Below, one piece after another: positions 8,130 through 15,768 of a stretch of DNA of 57,755 nt. The position numbers and the translations under genes were made by a program. The stretch covers positions 1-57,755 of the forward strand of contig NZ_SEMB01000020.1 of NCBI RefSeq assembly GCF_004153225.1, written 5' to 3'. Source of the stretch: Sporolactobacillus sp. THM7-7 (lineage in GTDB: Bacteria > Bacillota > Bacilli > Bacillales > Sporolactobacillaceae). The notes under the pieces are model-generated. The model saw only the letters and a program-made list of their open reading frames with translations. It was not told the DNA's origin and made no database searches. How positions within the stretch are numbered: the stretch's first letter is position 1; the number at the start of each line of letters is the position of its first letter.

Positions 8130-8160
8130 GGCCACAGGTTAATCCTCTGTGGTCTTTTTG
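8130..8160 (+). terminator. Expression-platform terminator of the c-di-AMP riboswitch
   Basis: An 8-bp stem (GGCCACAG 8130-8137 with CTGTGGTC 8147-8154) is followed by five T residues. It lies 24 bases after the aptamer and 55 bases before the kup start. Confidence 0.85.
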
Positions 8161-8214
8161 TTGTCCATTTATTGATGGATGTTTCGCTTGATGATGTATA
8201 AGGAGTTGTCCATT

Positions 8215-10245
8215 ATGGAGAAAAAAAAGCTTAACAAATTTTCTTTCACAGGCATGTTGGTTACATTAGGCATTGTTTACGGCGACATTGGAACATCGCC
8301 CCTATATGTAATGAATGCTATTGTTGCAGATGCTGGACGCATGCAAGATGCCATTCCGGAGTATATTATCGGATCTGTCTCTCTAATCTTTTGGACATTG
8401 ATGATCATTACAACCATTAAGTACGTTGTCATTGCGATGCGCGCCGATAATAATCATGAAGGAGGAATTTTTGCTTTATATGCGCTGATTCGCCATCAGG
8501 GGCGCTGGTTAGTGCCCGTGACACTCATAGGCGGGGCAGCGCTATTAGCCGATGGGGTTTTAACGCCAGCTGTATCTGTGACCTCAGCGGTTGAGGGGTT
8601 AAAAGGGCAGCAATTTGGTCCGCTTAGTTTCAGCAATAATCAGCTGATCGTCGTTATTGTCGTTTCTTTAATATTACTTGGCCTTTTTTTGATTCAACAC
8701 TTGGGAACAGCGGTCATCGGCCGGTCGTTCGGGCCAATTATGCTGATCTGGTTTCTTTTTATCGGTTTTGCCGGATTGATCAATATCGGGGCTCACTTTG
8801 AAATTTTAAAAGCCTTATCTCCGTATTATGCAATCAATCTATTATTTAGCCCGGTGAATAAAGCGGGTTTGTTTATTCTTGGCAGTGTGTTTCTAGCCAC
8901 GACAGGTGCTGAAGCACTTTACTCAGATATGGGCCATGTTGGGCGGAAAAATATTTATTGCAGCTGGCCATTTGTCTATCTTATGCTGATGCTCAGCTAC
9001 TTTGGCCAGGGAGCATGGATCATTGGTCATTACCAGGATGCCGCCTATCAAAATGTGCAGCACATCAATCCTTTTTTTGAAATGCTGCCTGTGGAACTTC
9101 GTCTCATTGCTACTGTCCTTGCTGCTTTGGCAGCGATTATTGCTTCTCAGGCGCTGATTACCGGCAGTTTTACATTAGTCAATGAAGCAATTGGTTTGAA
9201 ATTTTTACCGAGCATGCTGATTAATCATCCGAGTACGATTCGCAGCCAACTCTATATTCCGACCGTCAATTGGCTGCTCTGTATCTTTACACTGGGCGTG
9301 GTTTGGTTGTTTCAGACATCACAGCATATGGAAGCAGCTTATGGGCTTGCCATCACGCTGACCATGTTAATGACCACTTTTCTACTTTTCGAGTTTTTAA
9401 AGAAGAAATTAAATCTATTTTTGGCATATGGAATGGTTTTATTTTTCGGGCTGATTGAGTTCATTTTCTTTTCCGCAAGTCTGGTCAAGTTTGTTCATGG
9501 CGGCTATCTGACTGTCCTCCTGACCCTATTAATCTTATCGGTCATGGTGGTCTGGTATTTTGGCAACAAGCAACGCGCAAAATACGAAAAGAACAGTGAA
9601 TACGTTTCCTTACTGGATTATCGCAAACAGTTAATTAAATTAAGTCAGGATGACGAGGTACCTCTTTATGCAACAAATCTGGTCTATATGACCAAAATCG
9701 GACCGCATTATCGTCTCAAACGGAAAGTGCTCTATTCGATTTTAGACAAGCAGCCAAAACGGGCAAAGGTTTACTGGTTTGTTACAGTTAATGAAACGGA
9801 TGCGCCGTACGAGAATTTATATTCTGTAGATATGCTCGGCACGCGGAATATTATTAATGTTCAACTCTATCTTGGATTTAAAAATTCGCAGCAAGTGAAT
9901 ATCTATATTCGGCAGATTGTCAATGATCTCATTGATCAAGGGATCATCGATTCGCAATATCCTAAGTATACGACGCTTAAGAATAGACGGGTCGGAGATT
10001 TCAAATTTGTGATTACCAATGAACAACTGATGGATTTAGGGACCGATCCAAATATGAATCGTCTGGATCGTCTCCTCATTGGCGGACGGATTTTTCTGCA
10101 AAATATGACGACATCTCCGGCTGTATGGTATGGTTTGAGATTCAGCGAAGTGGTTGAGGAAGCTGTACCGTTAATGCTTTATGACCCGAAAGTTTTACGA
10201 TTGACGCAAAAAGATGTACATCATGCAGTTAAAAATTCAGATTAA
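8215..10245 (+). CDS. kup: Kup-family low-affinity potassium transporter
   Basis: A 676-residue K+:H+ symporter of the KUP/HAK/KT family in the cytoplasmic membrane. The family hallmark [14 protein letters not shown] lies near the N-terminus. It is followed by the helix 2-3 region [15 protein letters not shown], about 12 membrane segments to residue 455, and a cytosolic C-terminal domain. ATG 8215 is chosen because AAGGAG lies nine bases upstream; a longer frame from 8179 has no such site. The c-di-AMP riboswitch upstream predicts repression when c-di-AMP is high. In B. subtilis the same riboswitch class controls the K+ importer KimA, so Kup occupies the same regulatory slot here. Confidence 0.93.
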   Translation: MEKKKLNKFSFTGMLVTLGIVYGDIGTSPLYVMNAIVADAGRMQDAIPEYIIGSVSLIFWTLMIITTIKYVVIAMRADNNHEGGIFALYALIRHQGRWLVPVTLIGGAALLADGVLTPAVSVTSAVEGLKGQQFGPLSFSNNQLIVVIVVSLILLGLFLIQHLGTAVIGRSFGPIMLIWFLFIGFAGLINIGAHFEILKALSPYYAINLLFSPVNKAGLFILGSVFLATTGAEALYSDMGHVGRKNIYCSWPFVYLMLMLSYFGQGAWIIGHYQDAAYQNVQHINPFFEMLPVELRLIATVLAALAAIIASQALITGSFTLVNEAIGLKFLPSMLINHPSTIRSQLYIPTVNWLLCIFTLGVVWLFQTSQHMEAAYGLAITLTMLMTTFLLFEFLKKKLNLFLAYGMVLFFGLIEFIFFSASLVKFVHGGYLTVLLTLLILSVMVVWYFGNKQRAKYEKNSEYVSLLDYRKQLIKLSQDDEVPLYATNLVYMTKIGPHYRLKRKVLYSILDKQPKRAKVYWFVTVNETDAPYENLYSVDMLGTRNIINVQLYLGFKNSQQVNIYIRQIVNDLIDQGIIDSQYPKYTTLKNRRVGDFKFVITNEQLMDLGTDPNMNRLDRLLIGGRIFLQNMTTSPAVWYGLRFSEVVEEAVPLMLYDPKVLRLTQKDVHHAVKNSD

Positions 10246-10286
10246 AGAGTTAGGACAAGAACAACTAACGCAGTCAAATTAGAGTG

Positions 10287-10380
10287 CTTCCTTTCCGGAA
10301 TAGATCTCCTGTGTGCGGTGGATATGCTCTCCTTAGATTGGAAAGATGAAACAAACATCTATTCGGTCGAGGGGAGCTTT
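10287..10380 (+). terminator. Long structured terminator after kup
   Basis: CCGGAATAGAT (about 10297-10307) pairs with ATCTATTCGG (about 10357-10366), and an outer GCTTCC/GGGGAGC stem leads directly into eight T residues. The about 50 bases enclosed may fold further. The MITE copy 2 has inserted directly behind the T run, which also forms part of its direct repeat. Confidence 0.6.
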
Positions 10381-10390
10381 TTTTTGAAAA

Positions 10391-10564
10391 AATTATGTTA
10401 AATGACGTTGCTGATCGTGATCGAAATAAGCGAAATTCACGAGACTCCTGAGGGAGACGCGAGCCATAGCGCGCCCCCGCAGTGAGAGCGGTGACGAGGA
10501 GGCTCGGATCGCCCGTGGAAAGCGAGCGAATGTCGCGAGAATCAACATGATCCATAACAGAGCC
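10391..10564 (+). mobile_element. MITE-like repeat, copy 2 (174 bp) with 9-bp direct repeats
   Basis: The element is bounded by TTTTGAAAA at 10382-10390 and 10565-10573. It shares with copy 1 the left end TATGTTAAATGA, the core AAATTCACGAGACTCCTG, GAGGAGGCTCGGATCGCCC with GGAAAGCGAGCGAATG, and the right end ATAACAGAGC. It differs by small internal insertions and deletions, so the copies are not recent duplicates. Confidence 0.75.
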
Positions 10565-10573
10565 TTTTGAAAA

Positions 10574-10935
10574 ATGAGAAACAGAGCTATTTAAAATTGG
10601 AAAAATAATCCCTTTACTAAGTCGGCTTCAATAACCTTAATGAAAAAAATTTTTGTTTTCGAGTTTATAGGATGATAGACTATGACCTTTATGTTATTAT
10701 TATGATAACAAAAAAGAATGATTCATTGCTGAAATGTGATGGAGAAGGGAAAATCCAACATTGGGTCTGATTTTTTCGTCTAATCTCCATCGCAGATGAT
10801 TCCATAGTGACCACCAGCTGATGCGTAATTATTGCTAGAGTTAACTTTCCATAGTAAATATTTTTTCTTTGATAGCATTTGCTGTGCGATCTAGTGTTCG
10901 GATAAGGTAAATGAATATTCGAGGGAGGTATGGGT
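10574..10935. other. Intergenic region upstream of the MHS transporter
   Basis: No gene is credible here. An A/T-rich stretch at 10620-10720 includes a hairpin GTTAT/ATAAC near 10692-10709. Promoter elements for the downstream gene are presumably here, but I see no clear pair. Short minus-strand frames in it have no ribosome site. Confidence 0.4.
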
Positions 10936-12252
10936 ATGACGGATGCTAAGGCTTCAGATGCTGCAAAATCCCGGCACATCACCAGCAATATTCTAAAAGG
11001 TTCTTTGGGAAATATGATTGAATGGTACGATTGGTACGTTTACGCGGCTTTTGCCGTCTATTTCTCCACCGATTTCTTTCCGGCAGGAGACACGACAACG
11101 CAGCTTCTGAACACGGCTGCTATCTTTGCGATCGGCTTTCTGATGCGCCCGATCGGCAGTCTGATCATGGGACGCTACGCAGACCGGCATGGCCGCCGTG
11201 CCGCTCTGACACTTTCGATCACAATTATGGCGAGCGGTTCACTCGTCATTGCCGCAACGCCGAACTACCAGACGATCGGTATTTTTGCGCCGATCATTCT
11301 CATCCTGGCCCGGCTGTTTCAAGGGCTGTCGCTCGGCGGCGAGTACGGCACTTCCGCGACTTACTTGTCGGAAATGGCGAGTAAAGGCCGCCGCGGCTTC
11401 TATTCCAGTTTCCAGTATGTGACTTTGGTCGGCGGTCAGCTGGTCGCGCTCGGCGTTCAAATTATTCTTCAGCTGATGCTTAACGAGGCACAACTCAAAG
11501 CATGGGGCTGGCGTGTCCCGTTTGTTGTTGGGGCACTAGGCGCTCTTGCTGTGCTCTGGCTGCGGCTGACCATGGACGAGTCCGAACAGTTTAAAAACAT
11601 GTCCGGCCAAACGAAAAAGAAAGCCGGTACGATTAAGGCGCTGCTGCAGTACCCGAGGGCGGTTCTGACGGTTTTCGGTCTGACACTCGGTGGTACCGTC
11701 GCCTTTTACACCTACACGACCTATTTGCAGAAATTCATGATTAATTCTGTTGGGCTCGACAAAGAAGTCGTCAGTATAATTAATTTCGTCGCGCTGCTCC
11801 TCTTCCTGATTCTGCAGCCGCTCGCCGGCCTGTTGTCCGACCGGATCGGGCGCCGACCGTTGCTCTTTTTCTTTGGCATTTTCGGCAGCGTCCTGACTGT
11901 TCCTTTATTCCTCGTCATGCGTTCGTCGCACAGCGTGACCGCCGCATTCCTGCTGATGCTGCTCGGGTTGGTCATCGTCACCGGCTACACGTCGATCAAC
12001 GCGATTGTCAAAGCCGAGCTGTTCCCGACTGAGATCCGCGCGCTTGGGGTCGGTCTTCCCTACGGCCTGACTGTCGCTATTTTTGGCGGCACCGCTGAAT
12101 TCGTCGCCCTGTGGTTTAAAAGCATCGGCGTTGAAACTCTGTTTTTCTTCTATGTCGCCGTTTGCGTGTTTGTCAGCCTAATCGTCTACTGGCGCATGCA
12201 GGAATCGTCCAAGTCTTCGTATATTGAAGCAGAGCTGGAAAATAAGGGCTAA
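10936..12252 (+). CDS. MHS-family metabolite:H+ symporter (MFS)
   Basis: A 438-residue, 12-helix major facilitator of the metabolite:H+ symporter group (KgtP, ShiA, ProP-like). The diagnostic opening GNMIEWYDWYVYAAFAVYFS is present. So are the loop 2-3 motif GRYADRHGRRAAL and the helix 4-5 segment RLFQGLSLGGEYGTSATYLSE. Likely substrates are dicarboxylates, 2-oxoglutarate or related organic acids; the sequence does not decide. ATG 10936 is chosen over 10930 because the GGGAGG site needs about seven bases. The gene is visibly more GC-rich at third positions than kup, which may indicate separate ancestry. Confidence 0.9.
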   Translation: MTDAKASDAAKSRHITSNILKGSLGNMIEWYDWYVYAAFAVYFSTDFFPAGDTTTQLLNTAAIFAIGFLMRPIGSLIMGRYADRHGRRAALTLSITIMASGSLVIAATPNYQTIGIFAPIILILARLFQGLSLGGEYGTSATYLSEMASKGRRGFYSSFQYVTLVGGQLVALGVQIILQLMLNEAQLKAWGWRVPFVVGALGALAVLWLRLTMDESEQFKNMSGQTKKKAGTIKALLQYPRAVLTVFGLTLGGTVAFYTYTTYLQKFMINSVGLDKEVVSIINFVALLLFLILQPLAGLLSDRIGRRPLLFFFGIFGSVLTVPLFLVMRSSHSVTAAFLLMLLGLVIVTGYTSINAIVKAELFPTEIRALGVGLPYGLTVAIFGGTAEFVALWFKSIGVETLFFFYVAVCVFVSLIVYWRMQESSKSSYIEAELENKG

Positions 12253-12286
12253 TATCCTGATTAGATAGAGTGGAAGAAATAAAGGG

Positions 12287-12330
12287 AGCACCCGATCCAG
12301 GACAACGACGTCTGGAGAGGGTGCTTTTTT
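12287..12330 (+). terminator. Rho-independent terminator of the MHS gene
   Basis: AGCACCC (12287-12293) pairs with GGGTGCT (12319-12325), with a longer internal stem, followed by a T run. Confidence 0.85.
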
Positions 12331-12452
12331 ATGATCAATGAACATGCTACACTGGTACAAAAGTTTGCTTTACCAGAGGCCACATGAAAATAATGGAGGA
12401 GTTCTCCTGTTACAGTCCTGACCGATGCTTGAACATGGCCCATCAGGTTATG

Positions 12453-12476
12453 CAAAAAGCACCCTTGGGAGGGTGC
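12453..12476 (-). terminator. Terminator of the alkaline phosphatase gene
   Basis: On the minus strand GCACCC and GGGTGC close a tight hairpin (12459-12476) followed by five T residues, 28 bases after the phosphatase stop. Confidence 0.8.
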
Positions 12477-12503
12477 CTCAATTAAAGCTTTTTTGGAGAT
12501 GGA

Positions 12504-13769
12504 TTATTTGATTCTCATCGCTTTCAAAAGTGCATCGTGGATATGTGTATTTTCGTAGGTTCCCTGAAAAAGATCCGCATTTTTTCCAATAGCTGTCAGT
12601 GGGACATCGACTGCGGAGTGTCCGCCGGTTGTCCAGTCAACGGTGAAGGACTGGTTGGAGTGGGCAACTGGAAACGGACCATCTTCTTTGGACACGCCGT
12701 CGCCGGATTCATCGCCGTCGTCAACCGCTTCTACTGTCAGGCCGCCGCATTCATGGTCGGCTAGCACGAGGACGAGTGTATCCGGATGTTTCTTGGCAAA
12801 ATCTTTGGCGATCTTTACTGACTTGTCCAGCTGCTGACCGGATTTGATCGCTAGTTTAGCATTATTGGCATGAGCCATTTCGTCAACTGCTTCCTCTTCG
12901 ACCATAAGGAAAAATCCTTTTTTATTGTCGGAAAGTGTGTCGATCGCTTTCTTTGTCATTACCGGCAGCGGAACGGTCGGATCATAGAGGTCGCCCTGGC
13001 CTTCGGGTTTCTGCTGGAACATTTCTTCATTGGCAAACAGGCCGAGCAGTTTCTGCCCCTTGGCTTTCATCAGATCTTTCTGATTGGTCACATAGTTATA
13101 GCCGTATCTTTGGGCTTTTTTGACCAGATTTCCCCGGGTCCCTTTGCTGGCTTCAGATGGGTCTTCCGCAGGATGGTCGGCGTAAGCACCCGCATGACCT
13201 GCCGGATACCAGAAATCTTCACCGCCACCGAGTAGCACATCGACATGGCTTTTTGTCAGATACTGATTGGCAATGTCACTTTGCTGCGAGCGGTTCATTA
13301 CATGTGCGCCGAATGCAGCAGGAGTGGCGTCGGTGATCTGGCTGGTTGTGACGAGACCGGTCGATTTGCCTGCGTCATGCGCTGCTTCAAGGACGGTCCG
13401 AACGCTTTTTCCATTCGGTGTAACGCCGACGTAGCCGTTATTTGTTTTGACGCCGGAAGCGAAAGCCGTGGCCGCGGCGGCTGAATCCGTGACAACGCTT
13501 GTAGAACTAGTATGAATGGACCCGGTATAGGGCATCTTGTTCATTTCCAGATCGCCGGAGGTACCAACTGTCGATAAACGTATCGCTTCGCGAGCTGCAG
13601 CTCCCATTCCGTCACCGACAAACAAAATAACATTTTTCGTTTTCGGTCCCTGAGGTTTTGCCGGCTTTCGATGAGACGACTGTGCCATTGCCAGACTGGA
13701 GAAGATGAGACTCAAGATGAGAATTGATAAAAAGACGAAATACCCTTTGTGACGTTCCAAATGAACCAA
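12504..13769 (-). CDS. phoA: Secreted alkaline phosphatase
   Basis: A 421-residue phosphomonoesterase of the PhoA superfamily, exported through an N-terminal signal peptide (GYFVFLSILILSLIFSSLAMA, likely cut after AMA). Metal and active-site motifs are complete: FVGDGMG at about 50-56, VTDSAAAATA with the nucleophile Ser at about 96, EEEAVDEMAH, LADHECGG and TTGGHS. It releases phosphate from organic esters outside the cell using two zinc and one magnesium ion. The start is a TTG at 13769 with GGAG nine bases upstream. No clear PhoP box was recognised in the divergent region shared with the aspartokinase gene. Confidence 0.92.
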   Translation of the reverse strand: MVHLERHKGYFVFLSILILSLIFSSLAMAQSSHRKPAKPQGPKTKNVILFVGDGMGAAAREAIRLSTVGTSGDLEMNKMPYTGSIHTSSTSVVTDSAAAATAFASGVKTNNGYVGVTPNGKSVRTVLEAAHDAGKSTGLVTTSQITDATPAAFGAHVMNRSQQSDIANQYLTKSHVDVLLGGGEDFWYPAGHAGAYADHPAEDPSEASKGTRGNLVKKAQRYGYNYVTNQKDLMKAKGQKLLGLFANEEMFQQKPEGQGDLYDPTVPLPVMTKKAIDTLSDNKKGFFLMVEEEAVDEMAHANNAKLAIKSGQQLDKSVKIAKDFAKKHPDTLVLVLADHECGGLTVEAVDDGDESGDGVSKEDGPFPVAHSNQSFTVDWTTGGHSAVDVPLTAIGKNADLFQGTYENTHIHDALLKAMRIK

Positions 13770-13954
13770 TGGATGACACTCCTTTATTCAGTATTTAATA
13801 ATCAGTTTAATCGTCGAATGTAAATCTTCTTTTAAGGAGTTGCTAATCTTCGATGATTTTTTTGAAAATTTGAGAATAAAGACGCATGCAAAATTGATGC
13901 CTTGCCGGACACGAAAGTAGGAACATGCCGACATTCCGCATGCCAATAAGCTAG

Positions 13955-14055
13955 ATTTGGTACGACTGCCGAAATTCGGTGCAAGTTCTGGGCAATTTGG
14001 TGCGGCTTTTTCCAGATTGGCGCGGCTGCCGAAGATCGAGTGCTGAATGAATTCA
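13955..14055. repeat. Degenerate tandem array A, period about 21 nt
   Basis: Four to five units start with ATTTGGTACGACTGCCG (13955), ATTCGGTGCAAG (13974), ATTTGGTGCGGC (13995), ATTGGCGCGGCTGCCG (14016) and ATCGAGTGC (14035). Spacings are 19-21. It lies between the divergent phosphatase and aspartokinase genes, ending about 100 bases before the latter. It is non-coding. The same period occurs in arrays B to E with other sequences. Confidence 0.55.
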
Positions 14056-14152
14056 AACTCCAGTTTATACGGAAAAAAGTTTGATTCTTTTTCTAAAAAG
14101 AGTAATAATAAAAGGACATTTAAGTAAGTGATAAAATTAGGGGTTGTCATAA

Positions 14153-15514
14153 ATGAAGGTGGTTAAATTTGGTGGCAGTTCGCTTGCTACGGGCGGGCAA
14201 GTTGAGAAGGTCTATCAAATTGTTCGATCTGATCCGGAACGGAAAATTGTGGTTGTCTCTGCGCCCGGGAAACGCTATTCTGACGATATCAAAGTCACTG
14301 ATTTATTGATCAGCTGCGCTGAGGAATATCTTAAAGGCGAAGAGGCACAGGATGTTTTCGAACAAATTATCGATAGATATAAAAGCATCGCCAAAGAATT
14401 GGATCTGTCCAACGATATTATTCAGCAAATAACGGATGATCTGCTAACTTTGCTTAACGGGGATAAAACGAGGCGGGCATCATTTATCGAGGCAGTAAAG
14501 GCAAGCGGCGAGGATAATAATGCGAAATTAGTTGCAGCTTGTTTCAGGCATAAAGGCTTAGAGGCGCATTATGTTTCTCCGAAGGAAGCGGGGCTTTTAG
14601 TCAGCAACGATCCGGGACATGCACAAGTACTGCCTGAGTCTTATGCGCGTCTGTACGAATTGAGAAAAAAATCCGGTATTATCGTTTTCCCTGGATTTTT
14701 TGGTTATAACGAAGCGGGCGATGTCGTCACCTTCTCACGCAGCGGTTCGGACATTACCGGTTCTATTTTGGCAAATGGTGTGAAAGCGGATCTGTACGAG
14801 AACTTTACGGATGTCGATGCGGTTTGTACGGTGAATCCGAACATTGTCGATCACCCAAAAGAGATTCGTGAACTGACCTATCGAGAAATGAGAGAGTTAT
14901 CCTACGGCGGTTTTTCTGTATTTCACGATGAAGCGCTGATTCCGGCTTTTCGTGCCGGAATTCCGGTTAACGTGAAAAACACGAACAACCCGGAAGCGCC
15001 CGGCACAAAAATAGTCAACAAACGGGAGCATAAACACGGACCTGTCGTCGGGATTGCCAGCGACGAGGGATTTTGCAGCATCTATGTCAGCAAATATTTA
15101 ATGAACCGGGAAATCGGTTTTGGCCGCAAGCTTTTACGTATCTTAGAAGAGTTCGGTTTATCTTATGAACATATTCCTTCGGGGATTGACGATTTGACGG
15201 TTATTTTAAGGCAGAATCAAATGGATAAGCAAATGGAGAAAAGCATTGTTCAGAGAATTATCGATGATCTGGATGCGGATGAAGTGAAGATTCAGCACGA
15301 CTTGGCGCTCATTATGCTTGTTGGGGAGGGCATGCGCCAGAATATCGGGACGGCGGCGAAAGCTTCAACCGCATTAGCCGAAGCGAATATCAATATAGAG
15401 ATGATTAACCAAGGTTCATCGGAAGTCAGCATGATGTTCGGGGTAAAGGAATCCGTCGAGAAAAAAGCGGTACAGGCTCTGTATAAAGCGTTTTTTTCAG
15501 AAGTATTGGTGTAA
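14153..15514 (+). CDS. lysC: Aspartokinase (monofunctional, ACT-domain regulated)
   Basis: A 453-residue aspartate kinase, which phosphorylates L-aspartate in the first step of lysine, threonine, methionine and diaminopimelate synthesis. It opens with the family motif KVVKFGGSSLA, contains VVTFSRSGSDITGSILANG and the aspartate-binding TDVDAVCTVNP, and ends in two ACT domains (LVGEGMRQNIGTAAKASTALAEANINIEMINQGSSEVSMMFGV). The length and N-terminus resemble the B. subtilis aspartokinase III (YclM/ThrD) group rather than the interlocking-subunit type. The start is ATG 14153 with a weak AGGGG site. No lysine riboswitch or T-box was found upstream. Confidence 0.92.
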   Translation: MKVVKFGGSSLATGGQVEKVYQIVRSDPERKIVVVSAPGKRYSDDIKVTDLLISCAEEYLKGEEAQDVFEQIIDRYKSIAKELDLSNDIIQQITDDLLTLLNGDKTRRASFIEAVKASGEDNNAKLVAACFRHKGLEAHYVSPKEAGLLVSNDPGHAQVLPESYARLYELRKKSGIIVFPGFFGYNEAGDVVTFSRSGSDITGSILANGVKADLYENFTDVDAVCTVNPNIVDHPKEIRELTYREMRELSYGGFSVFHDEALIPAFRAGIPVNVKNTNNPEAPGTKIVNKREHKHGPVVGIASDEGFCSIYVSKYLMNREIGFGRKLLRILEEFGLSYEHIPSGIDDLTVILRQNQMDKQMEKSIVQRIIDDLDADEVKIQHDLALIMLVGEGMRQNIGTAAKASTALAEANINIEMINQGSSEVSMMFGVKESVEKKAVQALYKAFFSEVLV

Positions 15515-15535
15515 CTGATATGATCCCGAAGCGGC

Positions 15536-15703
15536 AAGTTATCGCCCTGATCTAGTAAGTTATCGCCTTGATCTTGAGAATTATGACCCGAGTGTTAAAG
15601 TTATGAGCTCGATAGTGAAAATTATGGCCCTAATCTAGCAAGTTATGACCCTGATCACGAAAATGATACGCCTGAAAGCTAAAGTTATCAAGCCGATCAC
15701 ACT
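15536..15703. repeat. Degenerate tandem array B, eight units of 21 nt
   Basis: The motif (A)RTTATSRCCC recurs with its TTAT (or TGAT) at 15539, 15560, 15581, 15601, 15622, 15643, 15664 and 15685: steps of 21, 21, 20, 21, 21, 21 and 21. The first two units are AAGTTATCGCCCTGATCTAG-type and the rest diverge. All frames contain stops, so it is non-coding. It fills the gap between convergent lysC and the FtsH-like gene; the last unit runs into the left arm of the terminator. Confidence 0.85.
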
Positions 15704-15735
15704 CCTGCTGGAGGATGATCGGCTTTAAAAATGCC
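15690..15735. terminator. Bidirectional terminator between lysC and the FtsH-like gene
   Basis: AAGCCGATCA (from about 15690) pairs with TGATCGGCTT (15717-15726), with an inner CTCCTGC/GCTGGAG-type hairpin. It stands between two convergent genes. T runs on both strands are short. Confidence 0.6.
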
Positions 15736-15768
15736 GCGGCTTGTCTTTTTTTGCCTTTGCTCTGTTTC

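Noticed and set aside
13770-14152. Lysine riboswitch or T-box upstream of the aspartokinase
   Set aside because: I looked for the conserved L-box blocks and the T-box AGGGTGG and found neither.
15536-15703. Array B as a CRISPR array
   Set aside because: There is no constant repeat with variable spacers, the unit is too short and no cas gene is nearby.
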